Assembly: GCA_002238585.1 (NCBI GenBank)
Contig: MPMQ01000019.1
Location: forward strand, 1 to 47,214
DNA from: Kistimonas sp. bin40
Lineage (GTDB): Bacteria > Pseudomonadota > Gammaproteobacteria > Pseudomonadales > Endozoicomonadaceae
Direction: 5' to 3'
Length of the DNA stretch: 47,214 nucleotides
In this document: positions 18,833 through 27,848 of the stretch, piece after piece
Layout: each line of letters starts with the position of its first letter
Position numbering within the stretch: position 1 is the first letter of the stretch
The notes under the pieces: generated by a model
Seen by the model: the letters and a program-made list of their open reading frames with translations, nothing else
What the model was told of the DNA's origin: nothing
The model's database searches: none
Position numbers and translations under genes: made by a program

Positions 18833-19894
18833 TCAGATCGTGGTCATCCGGAAAGCCGCCAGATCCTGCCCGTCCTGAGCCGCACCTACAACCGCTTGCT
18901 GGGCCTCTTCCAGTTCAGAAATGACCTTGTTCATTTCTTCCTGTTGAGCGTTCATTGCTGCACTCATCTCGACTAACCAGGCAGCATCGTCAGCAGCATT
19001 CCCTGTAGCCTCTGTAGACGCAGCAGCAGATGCTCCGGTCGAAACGCCGGCCTCCTGGGGCTGGCCAGCATCCTGCCGTGCCTGAAGCAGCATAAGGTCC
19101 TTGAAAAAGCCCACTTCGCCGTTCTTGATAATGTCACCGGTAGAATGTTCGTTGATCAGCTGGTTGACCTCGGTATAGGTCTCAGCATCCAGCCGGCCTT
19201 CCTGGTTCAGCCGGTCCAGGGTTTGACGTGCCAAATCTTTGGGCTGGGCACCAAAGTTGAAGGCGTGATCATGACTGCTGAAGGCATCCAGCACTTCCTT
19301 GAGCTCGGGTGACAACTGCGGAGCAGGAATACCGATCAAGCCTGATGTCTGTAGATCAATAGTCGCCACCTTCTGCATGGCGGCATCGTACTCTGCATTC
19401 ATCTGGGCACCGTAGCCTGCAGCGCCGGCTATACCAAAGCTGAATATATTGGCGAAGCTCAGTTTGACGTGCGCACACCCAGCCGTCTTCTCGGCCTCGG
19501 CCCGTTCCTGCCCCAGCTGCTCCAGCTGCTCCTTGCGCTCTTCCTGCATGGTTTTGACTTCAGCCTTGTTGGCCGCTGCCTGAGATATGGCCAGATCATC
19601 CTGCGTCTGGCTCACCTCAGCATTCAAATTCGCCAGCAACGCCTGAAGATCGCTGGGGTTGAGCGTGGATAAATACTGGGCGGCCTCCGGCGGGGGAGCA
19701 GGAATGGATGCCATGGGAGAACTGCTGGTGCCGACCTGGCCCTTGTTGCCCTCGGTGTGGCTGACCGACAAATTCCCTACGTCAGTTTTCTGCGACGCCC
19801 CGGTCTGGTTGACATCACCAGCGCCCTGCGCTGCCCCCGTTGTTGCAGGCTGTATGGGCTGCTGCCCGCCGACACCACCATTAATTCCTGCCAT
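18833..19894 (-). CDS. Type III translocator/filament-like protein, probable chaperone cargo
   Basis: 353 residues, not assigned to a named family. The N-terminal 60 residues are Gly/Gln/Thr/Ser-rich and disordered. Residues about 80-140 form a strong coiled coil (LLANLNAEVSQTQDDLA ... EERKEQLEQLGQERAEAEK). A modestly hydrophobic, Gly/Ala-rich segment FANIFSFGIAGAAGYGAQM follows near residue 150. The C-terminal about 60 residues are again helical (EMSAAMNAQQEEMNKVISELEEA). Its ATG lies 2 nt after the stop of the LcrH/SycD-like chaperone gene, with its ribosome site inside that gene. This coupled order is typical of translocon operons (YopB/YopD, SipB, EspA-type). Low hydrophobicity argues for a hydrophilic translocator or filament protein rather than a pore-former. 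Confidence 0.75.
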   Translation of the reverse strand: MAGINGGVGGQQPIQPATTGAAQGAGDVNQTGASQKTDVGNLSVSHTEGNKGQVGTSSSPMASIPAPPPEAAQYLSTLNPSDLQALLANLNAEVSQTQDDLAISQAAANKAEVKTMQEERKEQLEQLGQERAEAEKTAGCAHVKLSFANIFSFGIAGAAGYGAQMNAEYDAAMQKVATIDLQTSGLIGIPAPQLSPELKEVLDAFSSHDHAFNFGAQPKDLARQTLDRLNQEGRLDAETYTEVNQLINEHSTGDIIKNGEVGFFKDLMLLQARQDAGQPQEAGVSTGASAAASTEATGNAADDAAWLVEMSAAMNAQQEEMNKVISELEEAQQAVVGAAQDGQDLAAFRMTTI

Positions 19895-19896
19895 GT

Positions 19897-20418
19897 TTAA
19901 TCCTCACTCCGGCTCTGCTTTTGTTTACCTCTCCCTTCCAGAATTCTGGAAGCCAGTTTCCATTCATAACGGAACGCAGTCTGGTCACGGGCCAGGCCCT
20001 CGGCAACTCTCATGGCAGCTCTGGCCTCTTTCTTCCTGCCACTCTTTATCAAACACAAAGCAAGATTAAGAAGGGAACGCGGATCGGAAGGATTCATGCT
20101 GACAGATTGCTCCAGCACCCCCAAAGCAGCAGCATAGTTACCCAGCCGGTACTCACAGGCACCCAGAGCGGCAAGATACTCTGCATTGCGATGATCATGG
20201 ACACACAGGTAGCGCATGATCTTGCGCGCCTCTACGAATCTTTCGCTCTGGTAATTCTGGTGTCCCAGACTGTAAATGGCATCAAGAAGGGGCTGGTCTA
20301 TCCCTTTGAGACTGGCAATCGAGTGTCCTTCCCAGAGCAGGCCCACGCCCTGCTGGGGAATGCCACTGGCTTTCAACAGGCGCTTTAGTATTCCACTCAT
20401 ATTTTGCTCGTGTGTCAT
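19897..20418 (-). CDS. LcrH/SycD-family type III secretion chaperone (TPR)
   Basis: 173 residues containing about three tetratricopeptide repeats. The recognisable core is IYSLGHQNYQSERFVEARKIMRYLCVHDHRNAEYLAALGACEYRLGNYAAALGVLEQSVSMNPSDPRS (broken here by coordinates about residues 47-114), which parallels LcrH/SycD (YQSGKYEDAHKVFQALCVLDHYDSRFFLGLGACRQ). Class II chaperones of this family bind translocator proteins in the cytoplasm before export. Two ATGs (20418 and 20400) are possible; neither has an ideal ribosome site. The translocator-like gene follows immediately. No secretion apparatus genes are in the window, so the machine must be encoded elsewhere or be absent. Confidence 0.88.
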   Translation of the reverse strand: MTHEQNMSGILKRLLKASGIPQQGVGLLWEGHSIASLKGIDQPLLDAIYSLGHQNYQSERFVEARKIMRYLCVHDHRNAEYLAALGACEYRLGNYAAALGVLEQSVSMNPSDPRSLLNLALCLIKSGRKKEARAAMRVAEGLARDQTAFRYEWKLASRILEGRGKQKQSRSED

Positions 20419-20562
20419 CCTGACAAAGGAAATCGTTTCTTCCCATACATAACGACTCCGACAGGCAGAACTTGAACAGAAAATACATAAAGAGCTCGAA
20501 GCGCTGACCGCAGTCCACTAACAGACCTCGCAAGCCAGACCGTCAAAAAAAAAGGGTGCTCC

Positions 20563-20591
20563 CTTGAAATTATCAAAAAGGGCTCCCATAT
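20563..20591 (+). promoter_or_regulatory. Sigma-32 heat-shock promoter of dnaK
   Basis: CTTGAA (20563-20568, within CTCCCTTGAA) and CCCATAT (20585-20591) are separated by 16 nt, a near-consensus RpoH promoter. Transcription would start near 20598, giving a leader of about 120 nt before dnaK. Confidence 0.85.
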
Positions 20592-20721
20592 CCCTGCCGG
20601 GCGAAAGAGCCATACACCGCCTGGAAAAACGCTCCCGGACAGGGTGGCACGCACCGGCAAATATTTTTTTGAATTCAAGGCATGTCCCCTGTCAGGGATT
20701 GCAAACGTGGAGGAACCTTCA

Positions 20722-22629
20722 ATGGGCAAGGGATCGGGTAAAATTATCGGTATTGACCTGGGAACAACCAACTCCTGTGTCGCTGTGCTGGACGGCGACA
20801 GCGTCAAGGTGATTGAAAACGCAGAAGGCACCCGTACAACACCATCTGTTGTCGCTTATACCGATGACGGGGAAACCTTGGTCGGCATGCCAGCCAAACG
20901 GCAAGCTGTGACCAACCCTGATAACACCTTGTTTGCGATCAAACGTCTCATAGGGCGCCGCTTTGAGGACAAAGAAGTCCAGAAAGACATCAAGATGGTG
21001 CCCTATAAAATCGTCAAGGCAGACAATGGCGATGCCTGGGTCAGCGCCAAAGGCAACACTATGGCTCCGCCGCAGATTTCTGCGGAAGTCCTGAAGAAAA
21101 TGAAGAAAACCGCCGAGGACTACCTGGGCGAGACCGTCTCCGAAGCTGTAGTGACAGTGCCGGCCTACTTCAACGACTCCCAGCGCCAGGCCACCAAGGA
21201 TGCCGGACGCATCGCAGGTCTTGATGTCAAGCGTATTATCAACGAGCCCACTGCTGCGGCCCTGGCCTATGGGCTGGACAAAGCCAAAGGCGATCAGACA
21301 ATTGCCGTCTACGACCTCGGTGGCGGAACCTTCGACATTTCAGTCATCGAGATTGCCGATGTCGATGGCGAACATCAGTTCGAGGTTCTCTCTACCAGTG
21401 GCGACACTTTCCTGGGCGGTGAAGACTTTGACCTGCGCCTGATTGAATTCCTGGTCGACGAATTCAAAAAGGATCAAGGCATTGACCTCAAGGGCGATCC
21501 GCTGGCCATGCAGCGTTTGAAGGAAGCTGCCGAAAAAGCCAAGATCGAGCTGTCTTCGTCCACGCAGACCGATGTCAACCTGCCGTATGTAACTGCCGAC
21601 GCCTCAGGGCCGAAGCACCTGAACGTCAAAATAACCCGTTCCCGACTCGAAGCGCTGGTGGAAGACCTTGTGGAGCGGTCGCTGGAACCTGTGCGCAGAG
21701 CGATCAAGGACGCAGACCTGCAAGTGTCAGCCATTGACGAAGTGATTCTGGTTGGTGGGCAGACGCGCATGCCACTGGTCCAGAAAAAAGTCACGGAGTA
21801 CTTCGGAAAAGAAGCACGCAAGGATGTTAACCCGGACGAAGCTGTGGCCATGGGTGCCGCTCTGCAAGGCGGCGTCCTGTCAGGCGATCGTACCGATGTT
21901 CTTCTTCTCGATGTCACACCTCTGACACTGGGTATAGAAACCATGGGCGGGGTCATGACTCCTCTCATCGAGAAAAACACAACTATCCCCACCAAGAAGT
22001 CGCAGACATTCTCCACAGCTGAAGACAATCAGAACGCTGTCACCATTCACGTACTCCAGGGCGAGCGCAAACAGGCTCATGGCAACAAGTCACTGGGACA
22101 GTTCAATCTGTCTGACATTCCAGCGGCTCCACGTGGCAGACCACAAATTGAAGTCTCCTTTGACCTGGATGCCAACGGCATACTGAATGTCTCGGCCAAG
22201 GACAAAAATACAGGCAAGGAACAGTCCATTGTCATCAAGGCCTCTTCTGGCCTGTCAGACGACGAAGTCGAAAAGATGGTCCGTGATGCCGAGGCCAATG
22301 CCGAATCGGATCGCCGGTTTGAAGAACTGGCGCAGGCGCGCAACCAGGCAGATGCCATGATTCACGCCACACGCAAAACGCTGGAAGATGCAGGCGACAA
22401 GGCCACGGATGAAGAAAAAGCCAGCCTGGAAACAGCCATCAAAGAGCTGGAAGAAGCCATCAAGGGAGATGACAAGGAGCAAATTGAAGCCAAGAGCCAG
22501 GCTCTGATTCAAGCCTCTTCTCCTTTGGCCCAGAAAACCGCTGCCGGGGCTGAACCCCAGGCAGAGGCCAAGGGTGAGAATGTCGTTGATGCCGAGTTTG
22601 AGGAAGTCAACTCCGACGACAAGAAATAA
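20722..22629 (+). CDS. dnaK: Hsp70 chaperone DnaK
   Basis: 635 residues (638 in E. coli) from the ATG at 20722, preceded by GGAGGAA. Signatures in order are [80 protein letters not shown], substrate domain [16 protein letters not shown] and the acidic tail ending [13 protein letters not shown]. It is the ATP-driven folding chaperone working with DnaJ and GrpE. No grpE precedes it; the upstream neighbour is the divergent type III chaperone gene. It is heat-shock regulated by the RpoH promoter seen upstream. Confidence 0.99.
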   Translation: MGKGSGKIIGIDLGTTNSCVAVLDGDSVKVIENAEGTRTTPSVVAYTDDGETLVGMPAKRQAVTNPDNTLFAIKRLIGRRFEDKEVQKDIKMVPYKIVKADNGDAWVSAKGNTMAPPQISAEVLKKMKKTAEDYLGETVSEAVVTVPAYFNDSQRQATKDAGRIAGLDVKRIINEPTAAALAYGLDKAKGDQTIAVYDLGGGTFDISVIEIADVDGEHQFEVLSTSGDTFLGGEDFDLRLIEFLVDEFKKDQGIDLKGDPLAMQRLKEAAEKAKIELSSSTQTDVNLPYVTADASGPKHLNVKITRSRLEALVEDLVERSLEPVRRAIKDADLQVSAIDEVILVGGQTRMPLVQKKVTEYFGKEARKDVNPDEAVAMGAALQGGVLSGDRTDVLLLDVTPLTLGIETMGGVMTPLIEKNTTIPTKKSQTFSTAEDNQNAVTIHVLQGERKQAHGNKSLGQFNLSDIPAAPRGRPQIEVSFDLDANGILNVSAKDKNTGKEQSIVIKASSGLSDDEVEKMVRDAEANAESDRRFEELAQARNQADAMIHATRKTLEDAGDKATDEEKASLETAIKELEEAIKGDDKEQIEAKSQALIQASSPLAQKTAAGAEPQAEAKGENVVDAEFEEVNSDDKK

Positions 22630-22684
22630 CCCCTCCTCACACACATCCTTGCTGTGCTCCCCAGGAGGCAGAAAGAACTACGGT

Positions 22685-22722
22685 AACAAGGGCAGGCAAA
22701 GCATCTGCCCTTGTTGTCTTTA
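22685..22722 (+). terminator. Hairpin terminator/attenuator between dnaK and dnaJ
   Basis: AACAAGGGCAG (22685-22695) pairs perfectly with CTGCCCTTGTT (22705-22715), an 11-bp stem with a 9-nt loop followed by GTCTTTA. It ends about 30 nt before dnaJ. A partial terminator here would set the DnaK:DnaJ ratio. The U-tract is short, so efficiency may be moderate. Confidence 0.7.
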
Positions 22723-22752
22723 CTCCGGTTGGCAGCAGGTCAAGAAACGCTT

Positions 22753-23889
22753 ATGTCGAAAAGAGATTATTACGAAGTGCTCGGCGTTGCCCGCAGCGCC
22801 GACGAGAAAGAGATCAAGAAAGCTTACCGCCGCCTGGCCATGAAGCTGCACCCCGATCGCAATCCTGGCGACACAGGCACGGAGGAAAAATTCAAGGAAG
22901 TCAATGAGGCCTTTGAAATCCTGTCAGACCCGGCAAAGCGCTCCGCCTACGACCAGTATGGCCATGCCGGAGTCGATCCCTCAGCAGCAGGAAACCGGGG
23001 CTTCGGCGGATTCGAGGGCGGGAACTTCAGTGAAGTCTTCGGGGACGTCTTTGGTGATATTTTCGGTGGCGGAGGCGATCAGGGCGGCGCACGACGAGGC
23101 GCTGATCTGCGTTACTCGCTTGAGCTCAGCCTGGAAGAGGCTGTGCGCGGTGTTGAGCGGGAAATTTCTTTCTCTACTTTAGCCGAGTGCGAAACCTGCA
23201 AGGGCAGCGGTGCCCGTAGCGGCTCTTCCGCTGTCACCTGTGACAGTTGCCATGGGCACGGTCAGGTGCGTATCCAGCAGGGCTTCTTTGCTGTGCAGCA
23301 AACCTGCCGCAAGTGCCATGGTTCAGGAAAAATCATCAAAGACCCCTGCACAAGCTGCCACGGTGAAGGGCGAACCCAGAAACGCAAAACACTGTCTGTC
23401 AAAGTCCCCAGAGGCGTTGATACTGGAGACCGCATTCGCTTGTCAGGTGAAGGTGAGGCAGGAAGCAGCAGCGCCCCCGCCGGTGATCTTTATGTACAGA
23501 TCGCAGTCAAGGAACACGCTATATTCGCACGGGACGGCAAGCACCTCTACTGTGAGGTTCCGGTGACTTTTACTGATGCAGCCCTGGGCGGAGAACTGGA
23601 AGTGCCCACCCTGGAGGGGAAGGTCAAACTGAAAATCCCGGCGGAAGTCCAGACCGGCAAGATGTTCCGCCTGCGCGGCAAAGGCGTGCATACCGTACGC
23701 GGTGGTGGCCAGGGCGACATGATGTGCAAGGTGATTGTGGAAACACCTGTCAGCCTCAACGATGACCAGAAAAAACTTCTGAAAGCACTCCAGGAATCTT
23801 TTGATAAGTGCAACGGCAAAAACTCCCCCCAGAAAAACCGTTTTTTTGCTGGCGTACGCAAGTTCTTTGACAATATGGCATCCGGATAA
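22753..23889 (+). CDS. dnaJ: Hsp40 co-chaperone DnaJ
   Basis: 378 residues (376 in E. coli) from the ATG at 22753 ([20 protein letters not shown]). The J domain has HPD in [12 protein letters not shown] Gly/Phe region follows ([23 protein letters not shown]). Four zinc-finger repeats are present: [24 protein letters not shown] and CTSCHGEG. The C-terminal substrate-binding domains end near [16 protein letters not shown]. It stimulates the DnaK ATPase and delivers clients. It is 123 nt behind dnaK, with an intervening hairpin. Confidence 0.99.
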   Translation: MSKRDYYEVLGVARSADEKEIKKAYRRLAMKLHPDRNPGDTGTEEKFKEVNEAFEILSDPAKRSAYDQYGHAGVDPSAAGNRGFGGFEGGNFSEVFGDVFGDIFGGGGDQGGARRGADLRYSLELSLEEAVRGVEREISFSTLAECETCKGSGARSGSSAVTCDSCHGHGQVRIQQGFFAVQQTCRKCHGSGKIIKDPCTSCHGEGRTQKRKTLSVKVPRGVDTGDRIRLSGEGEAGSSSAPAGDLYVQIAVKEHAIFARDGKHLYCEVPVTFTDAALGGELEVPTLEGKVKLKIPAEVQTGKMFRLRGKGVHTVRGGGQGDMMCKVIVETPVSLNDDQKKLLKALQESFDKCNGKNSPQKNRFFAGVRKFFDNMASG

Positions 23890-23897
23890 CCACAACT

Positions 23898-24046
23898 GGC
23901 TGGCACCCTGCGCCAGCCCGGCATCAAACAAGTCAGGTGCCGCCACCTACACAAGCTGCGTGACAGGCTGCGTACTCAGGCCAAGGCCCTGCTGCAACAA
24001 AAAAAGCCATCCGGCTCCGCCTTCTTCTGGATTATGCGGGGGGGGG
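23898..24046. other. Convergent 3' region with hairpin and G9 tract
   Basis: Between dnaJ and pdxY (convergent). GGCTGGC (23898-23904) pairs with GCCAGCC (23912-23918) across a 7-nt loop just after the dnaJ stop, without a T-run. A run of nine G residues lies at 24038-24046. There is no gene here. Confidence 0.5.
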
Positions 24047-24169
24047 AGACGTAGATCGCCCCCTGTCCCTGCCATCGTGCACGAGACCTGCACCAACCGG
24101 ACTTTGCTGGTGTGCAGGCTCCGTTTTCCTCAATAGCGTTTCCCTCAATAGCGTCTGACCGCCTCCGGC

Positions 24170-25030
24170 TCAAGGCAGAGCGGATTCGGCAACAAAGGCT
24201 TGGGGAGGGCTGATGTAAGCGTCCTGAGCCTGAATCAGCTTGAGCTCCCGGCTCTGTTGCCGCCAGGTCGTTTGAAACAGCCAGAAAATAGCACCCGCCG
24301 TGTGCTCCAACGCCTGCCTCAGACTACCTGTTTGGAGATATTTTCCGAGAAAGACTGCCGCAGTAGCATCACCCGATCCGGTGACAGGCCAGTCAAAGTC
24401 CAGATGGGGCGTTGTCACCAGCCAGGCCTCTCCCGGCCCCACCACCAACATTTCGATAACACCGGAAGGTGCATCCGAGCGCATCAGGCTGGTCACCAGC
24501 ACGTTCTGCACACCTTGATCCTGGAGAATTCGCACCGCAGTCAATGCGCTCTCAACGGTGTTGACCGCAATACCCGTCAACAACTCCAGCTCAAAATGAT
24601 TGGGAGTCAGAATATCCGCGCATTGCACCACACGATCCCGGAAAAAATCAGGGATGCCGTCACGTACAAAAACACCCCGATCAATGTCCCCCATCACCGG
24701 ATCACAGCAGTAGATAGCAGCGGGGTTGGCCGCTTTGACGCGCTCCAGGGCCTCAAGAATCACCTCACCCATGGCCGGCGCACCCAGATAACCCGAGAGA
24801 AGAGCCTGACACTGTTTCAGCACACCACGCTCTTCTATACCTTGCACCACATCCGCAACGACATCCGGTTCGAAAACAGGCCCCCGCCAACGCTGGTGAC
24901 CGGTATGGTTGGAAAACATGACAGTATGCACAGGCCAGACTTCATAACCCATGCGTTGCAAAGGAAAAACGGCGGACGCATTGCCAGCATGCCCATAAGC
25001 TACATGGGACTGCACAGAAAGAACGGCCAT
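24170..25030 (-). CDS. pdxY: Pyridoxal kinase PdxY
   Basis: 286 residues (287 in E. coli) from the ATG at 25030 (MAVLSVQSHVAYGHAGNASA); the longer frame adds an unrelated hydrophobic N-terminus. Ribokinase-superfamily features are VWPVHTVMFSNHTGHQRWRG, LSGYLGAPAMGEVILE, YCCDPVMGD, LTPNHFELELLTG and the catalytic GSGDATAAVFLGKYL, with the anionic-hole Gly-Asp. It phosphorylates pyridoxal to PLP in vitamin B6 salvage. It is divergent from dapB and convergent with dnaJ. Confidence 0.96.
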   Translation of the reverse strand: MAVLSVQSHVAYGHAGNASAVFPLQRMGYEVWPVHTVMFSNHTGHQRWRGPVFEPDVVADVVQGIEERGVLKQCQALLSGYLGAPAMGEVILEALERVKAANPAAIYCCDPVMGDIDRGVFVRDGIPDFFRDRVVQCADILTPNHFELELLTGIAVNTVESALTAVRILQDQGVQNVLVTSLMRSDAPSGVIEMLVVGPGEAWLVTTPHLDFDWPVTGSGDATAAVFLGKYLQTGSLRQALEHTAGAIFWLFQTTWRQQSRELKLIQAQDAYISPPQAFVAESALP

Positions 25031-25117
25031 AACGCAGCATAACCCTGGGAGCAAAAAACATAGAGGCCATAGTAGCCAGATCCGCAGCCAAAGCACACCG
25101 CCAGCTGCAACGAAACT

Positions 25118-25133
25118 TGTACGATATCGTACA
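25118..25133. promoter_or_regulatory. Perfect 16-bp palindrome, operator candidate
   Basis: TGTACGATATCGTACA is a perfect dyad in the 192-nt divergent region between pdxY and dapB, 88 nt upstream of pdxY and 90 nt upstream of dapB. The central position and symmetry fit a dimeric regulator site. I do not recognise the regulator. Confidence 0.55.
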
Positions 25134-25222
25134 GAATTCTGGAACTTCCACTACACAGCGTTTGTCTGTATTGCAACAATTCAGGTTCACCCTTTCGCTG
25201 AACGCCCGAAGGAGGGTACACA

Positions 25223-26023
25223 ATGGCAACAACAATCGCCGTTCCGGGGATTACGGGGCGCATGGGACGCGCCCTTGCCGCCGGCATCTTCGCACAGGCC
25301 GGTGTGCAACTGGCAGCAGCCACGGCCCGGCCAGACAACCCGCTGCTCGACACTGATGTCGGTCCCCTGGTGGGTCTGGAGCCGCAAGACGTACCCATAC
25401 AAAGCCAACTGCCAGACACGCCCAACCTGTTCGATGTATTGATCGACTTTACGACCCCCGAGGCCACTCTGGCACATATTTTCTGGTGCAAGGCAAGAGG
25501 GGTGGCCATGGTCATAGGGACCACAGGTCTCAGTCCAGACCATCAGCAAGCGATACAGGAAGCCAGCACAACAATTCCCATTGTGTACTCAGCCAACATG
25601 AGTGTTGGAACCAACCTGGTATTCAACCTGCTGGAAATCGCAGCACGAACACTGGGAGGCAGCTGTGACATGGAAATAGTGGAAGCCCACCATCGCTACA
25701 AGAAAGATGCGCCCTCGGGAACAGCACTCCATATGGGCAGCATCCTCGCCCGGACCATGGGGCGCGACCTCAACAGATGCCGTCGCCCTTCTGACGCCAC
25801 AGGCCCTCGTGAGCAGGGTACCATTGGCTTCTCCAGCATCAGGGGGGGCGACTTGGCTGGAGAGCACCAGGTGCTTTTTATCGGCGAAGGAGAGCAGGTT
25901 GAAATAGGGGTGCGCGCGACCAGCCGTGCCACCTACGCCCGGGGCGCTATCCAGGCAGGATGCTGGTTGGCTGGCAAAAAACCCGGGCTCTTTGACATGA
26001 AGGACGTACTGGGGCTGGATTGA
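25223..26023 (+). CDS. dapB: 4-hydroxy-tetrahydrodipicolinate reductase
   Basis: 266 residues (273 in E. coli), with an AAGGAGG ribosome site. It catalyses the NAD(P)H-dependent step of the lysine/diaminopimelate pathway, feeding peptidoglycan and lysine. The nucleotide-binding N-terminus reads VPGITGRMGRALA; VIGTTGLS and the active-site signature EAHHRYKKDAPSGTAL (catalytic His and Lys) are intact, as is SIRGGDLAGEHQVLF. In Pseudomonas-type genomes dapB sits between dnaJ and carA; here pdxY intervenes on one side and 13 kb of other genes on the other. Confidence 0.98.
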   Translation: MATTIAVPGITGRMGRALAAGIFAQAGVQLAAATARPDNPLLDTDVGPLVGLEPQDVPIQSQLPDTPNLFDVLIDFTTPEATLAHIFWCKARGVAMVIGTTGLSPDHQQAIQEASTTIPIVYSANMSVGTNLVFNLLEIAARTLGGSCDMEIVEAHHRYKKDAPSGTALHMGSILARTMGRDLNRCRRPSDATGPREQGTIGFSSIRGGDLAGEHQVLFIGEGEQVEIGVRATSRATYARGAIQAGCWLAGKKPGLFDMKDVLGLD

Positions 26024-26237
26024 CACATACATCAAACAGGGCGCCGGATTGGCACGGCACCCTGCCTTTCACGCATAACCAGAAACCAGGGCGCGCATCG
26101 ACTTGCATAACGCCCCCCGCACAACCCACAATTGTTTTCTTTTTTAGCCGCTCACTTTCGTGTTAAAAAGCCACACTGCGGCACAGTCGGCAGGCTCGTG
26201 CCATGCGTTCATTCGCACCAGGGAAAAAGGATCCATC

Positions 26238-26969
26238 GTGAAAGTAAAACATCTACTGACTATTACGGTACTATCCGCCATGACCACACATGCTGCTACG
26301 GCTGCCAACAACAAGCCCGAAACAGAGACTGAGCAAATCAGCTACAGTTTGGGTTCTTTTTTCGGCTCCCGCATGCAAGAGGTCTACAACGACCTTGACC
26401 CTGCAATGGTAAAGAAGGGTATTGAGGATGCGCTGTTGCGGAACAAGCCCGCCATGGACGCTGAAACAATGGCAAAAATGATCCGTAAGGCACAGACCGA
26501 GGCCAGCGAAAACATGGCAAAGCAAATGGCCCAGAAAGCCAAGGAAAATGCTGAAAAAAGTGCCAGGTTTCTAACGACAAATGCCAGCGAGCAGGGTGTC
26601 ATCAGCACAGACTCAGGTCTGCAATACAAAATTATAGAGAAAGGCTCCGGAGACAAAGCGGGCATAGACAGCCTTGTCACTGTTGACTACACAGGTTCCC
26701 TGCTGGACGGTACTGTTTTCGACAGCTCCTCCGCGCGCGAGGAACCGACAACGTTCAAGGTCAGCCAAGTCATTTCCGGATGGCAGGAAGCCCTGCAACT
26801 CATGCCTCAAGGATCGAGGTGGAAACTGTTCATACCACCTGATCTCGCCTACGGAACCCGGGGCGCCCCTCAAGGCGGCATAGGCCCGAATGAGCTGCTT
26901 GTATTCGACGTAAAGCTCAAAACAGTCCATTCATCCGCAACCGGTGAAGATGCGTTCAGTCGCCACTGA
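26238..26969 (+). CDS. FKBP-type peptidyl-prolyl isomerase, Mip/FkpA-like, exported
   Basis: 243 residues from a GTG at 26238, chosen because AAAAAGG precedes it and it gives a signal peptide (VKVKHLLTITVLSAMTTHAATA). The N-terminal domain (residues about 30-130, ISYSLGSFFGSRMQEVYNDLDPAMVKKGIEDAL, then a long charged helix) matches the dimerisation region of Mip/FkpA. The C-terminal FKBP domain has VTVDYTGSLLDGTVFDSS, VISGWQEALQLM and IPPDLAYGTRGA, with the pocket Tyr, Asp, Trp and final Phe (LLVFDVKL) present. It is a periplasmic folding catalyst; Mip homologues contribute to intracellular infection in Legionella. Both Mip and FkpA remain possible. Confidence 0.92.
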   Translation: MKVKHLLTITVLSAMTTHAATAANNKPETETEQISYSLGSFFGSRMQEVYNDLDPAMVKKGIEDALLRNKPAMDAETMAKMIRKAQTEASENMAKQMAQKAKENAEKSARFLTTNASEQGVISTDSGLQYKIIEKGSGDKAGIDSLVTVDYTGSLLDGTVFDSSSAREEPTTFKVSQVISGWQEALQLMPQGSRWKLFIPPDLAYGTRGAPQGGIGPNELLVFDVKLKTVHSSATGEDAFSRH

Positions 26970-26981
26970 GAAGGTTGACCG

Positions 26982-27003
26982 CGCCCCACTTCGCGGTGGG
27001 GTG
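26982..27003. terminator. Hairpin between convergent FKBP and peroxiredoxin genes
   Basis: CCCCAC (26984-26989) pairs with GTGGGG (26996-27001) around a 6-nt TTCGCG loop, extendable by two pairs including a G-T wobble. It follows the FKBP stop by 14 nt. No U-run follows on either strand, so intrinsic termination is uncertain. Confidence 0.45.
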
Positions 27004-27115
27004 TAAGGACGGAGACAAAGAGAAAAAAAGAGGAAAGGAAACAGGGGCAGGACGAAAGAGGACGCGCCGCCGCCGAGCGGGAGGACCAGCCCCCACTCGG
27101 CCCTAAACCGGTAAA

Positions 27116-27718
27116 TTACAGGCTTTCGGCATTTTCCTGCAGGTAGTGCGCAACACCTTCTGTGCTGGCACGCATTCCTTCTTTGCCCTGTGTCCAACCC
27201 GCCGGGCACACTTCCCCATTTTTCTCGTGGAATTGCAGGGCATCAACCAGGCGCAGAAGCTCGTCAATGTTGCGCCCCAAGGGAAGGTCGTTGACAACCT
27301 GGGCGCGCACAAGACCGGCCTTGTCAATCAGGAAAGCCCCACGGTACGCCACTCCACCTTCAGACTCCACGCCGTAACTGCGGGCAATGTCGTGACGCAT
27401 ATCCGCAGCCAGGGTGTACTGCACTGCCCCTATACCCCCCTGGTTGACCGGAGTGTTACGCCAGGCGTTGTGTGTGAAATGGGAATCAATGGAAACACCA
27501 ACCACTTCAACACCTTTTTCACGAAACTGGGGAATGCGATGGTCCAGAGCAATCAGCTCGGAAGGACAAACAAAGGTAAAGTCCAGCGGATAAAAGAAAA
27601 GCAACCCATACTTGCCGCTGATGGCTGAGCCAAAATTGTACTCGTCCGCTATGGAACCATCAGCCAGAACAGCCGGCACAGTAAAGTCTGGTGCTTTTTT
27701 CCCCACGAGAGCAGTCAT
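27116..27718 (-). CDS. Typical 2-Cys peroxiredoxin (AhpC/Prx1 family)
   Basis: 200 residues from the ATG at 27718 (MTALVGKKAPDFTVPAVL), with GGAGAT upstream; the longer frame is spurious. The peroxidatic site is FYPLDFTFVCPSELIAL and the resolving site is GEVCPAGW near the C-terminus. GVSIDSHFTHNAWRNT and YRGAFLIDKAGLVRAQVVNDLPLGRNIDELLR are typical of the Prx1/AhpC group. It reduces peroxides at the expense of thioredoxin or AhpF; no ahpF lies nearby. It is convergent with the FKBP gene. Confidence 0.97.
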   Translation of the reverse strand: MTALVGKKAPDFTVPAVLADGSIADEYNFGSAISGKYGLLFFYPLDFTFVCPSELIALDHRIPQFREKGVEVVGVSIDSHFTHNAWRNTPVNQGGIGAVQYTLAADMRHDIARSYGVESEGGVAYRGAFLIDKAGLVRAQVVNDLPLGRNIDELLRLVDALQFHEKNGEVCPAGWTQGKEGMRASTEGVAHYLQENAESL

Positions 27719-27848
27719 GATCTTTATCTCCACAGATAAGTGCAAAAAAATCAGGTTGTTACATAAAAACCGAAGGACCAGATCCACCGGGCTTCGCAGT
27801 GTAGCCCTGACAAAATGCAGAGTAAAGGACAAAGCAGCCCGGGACGAG

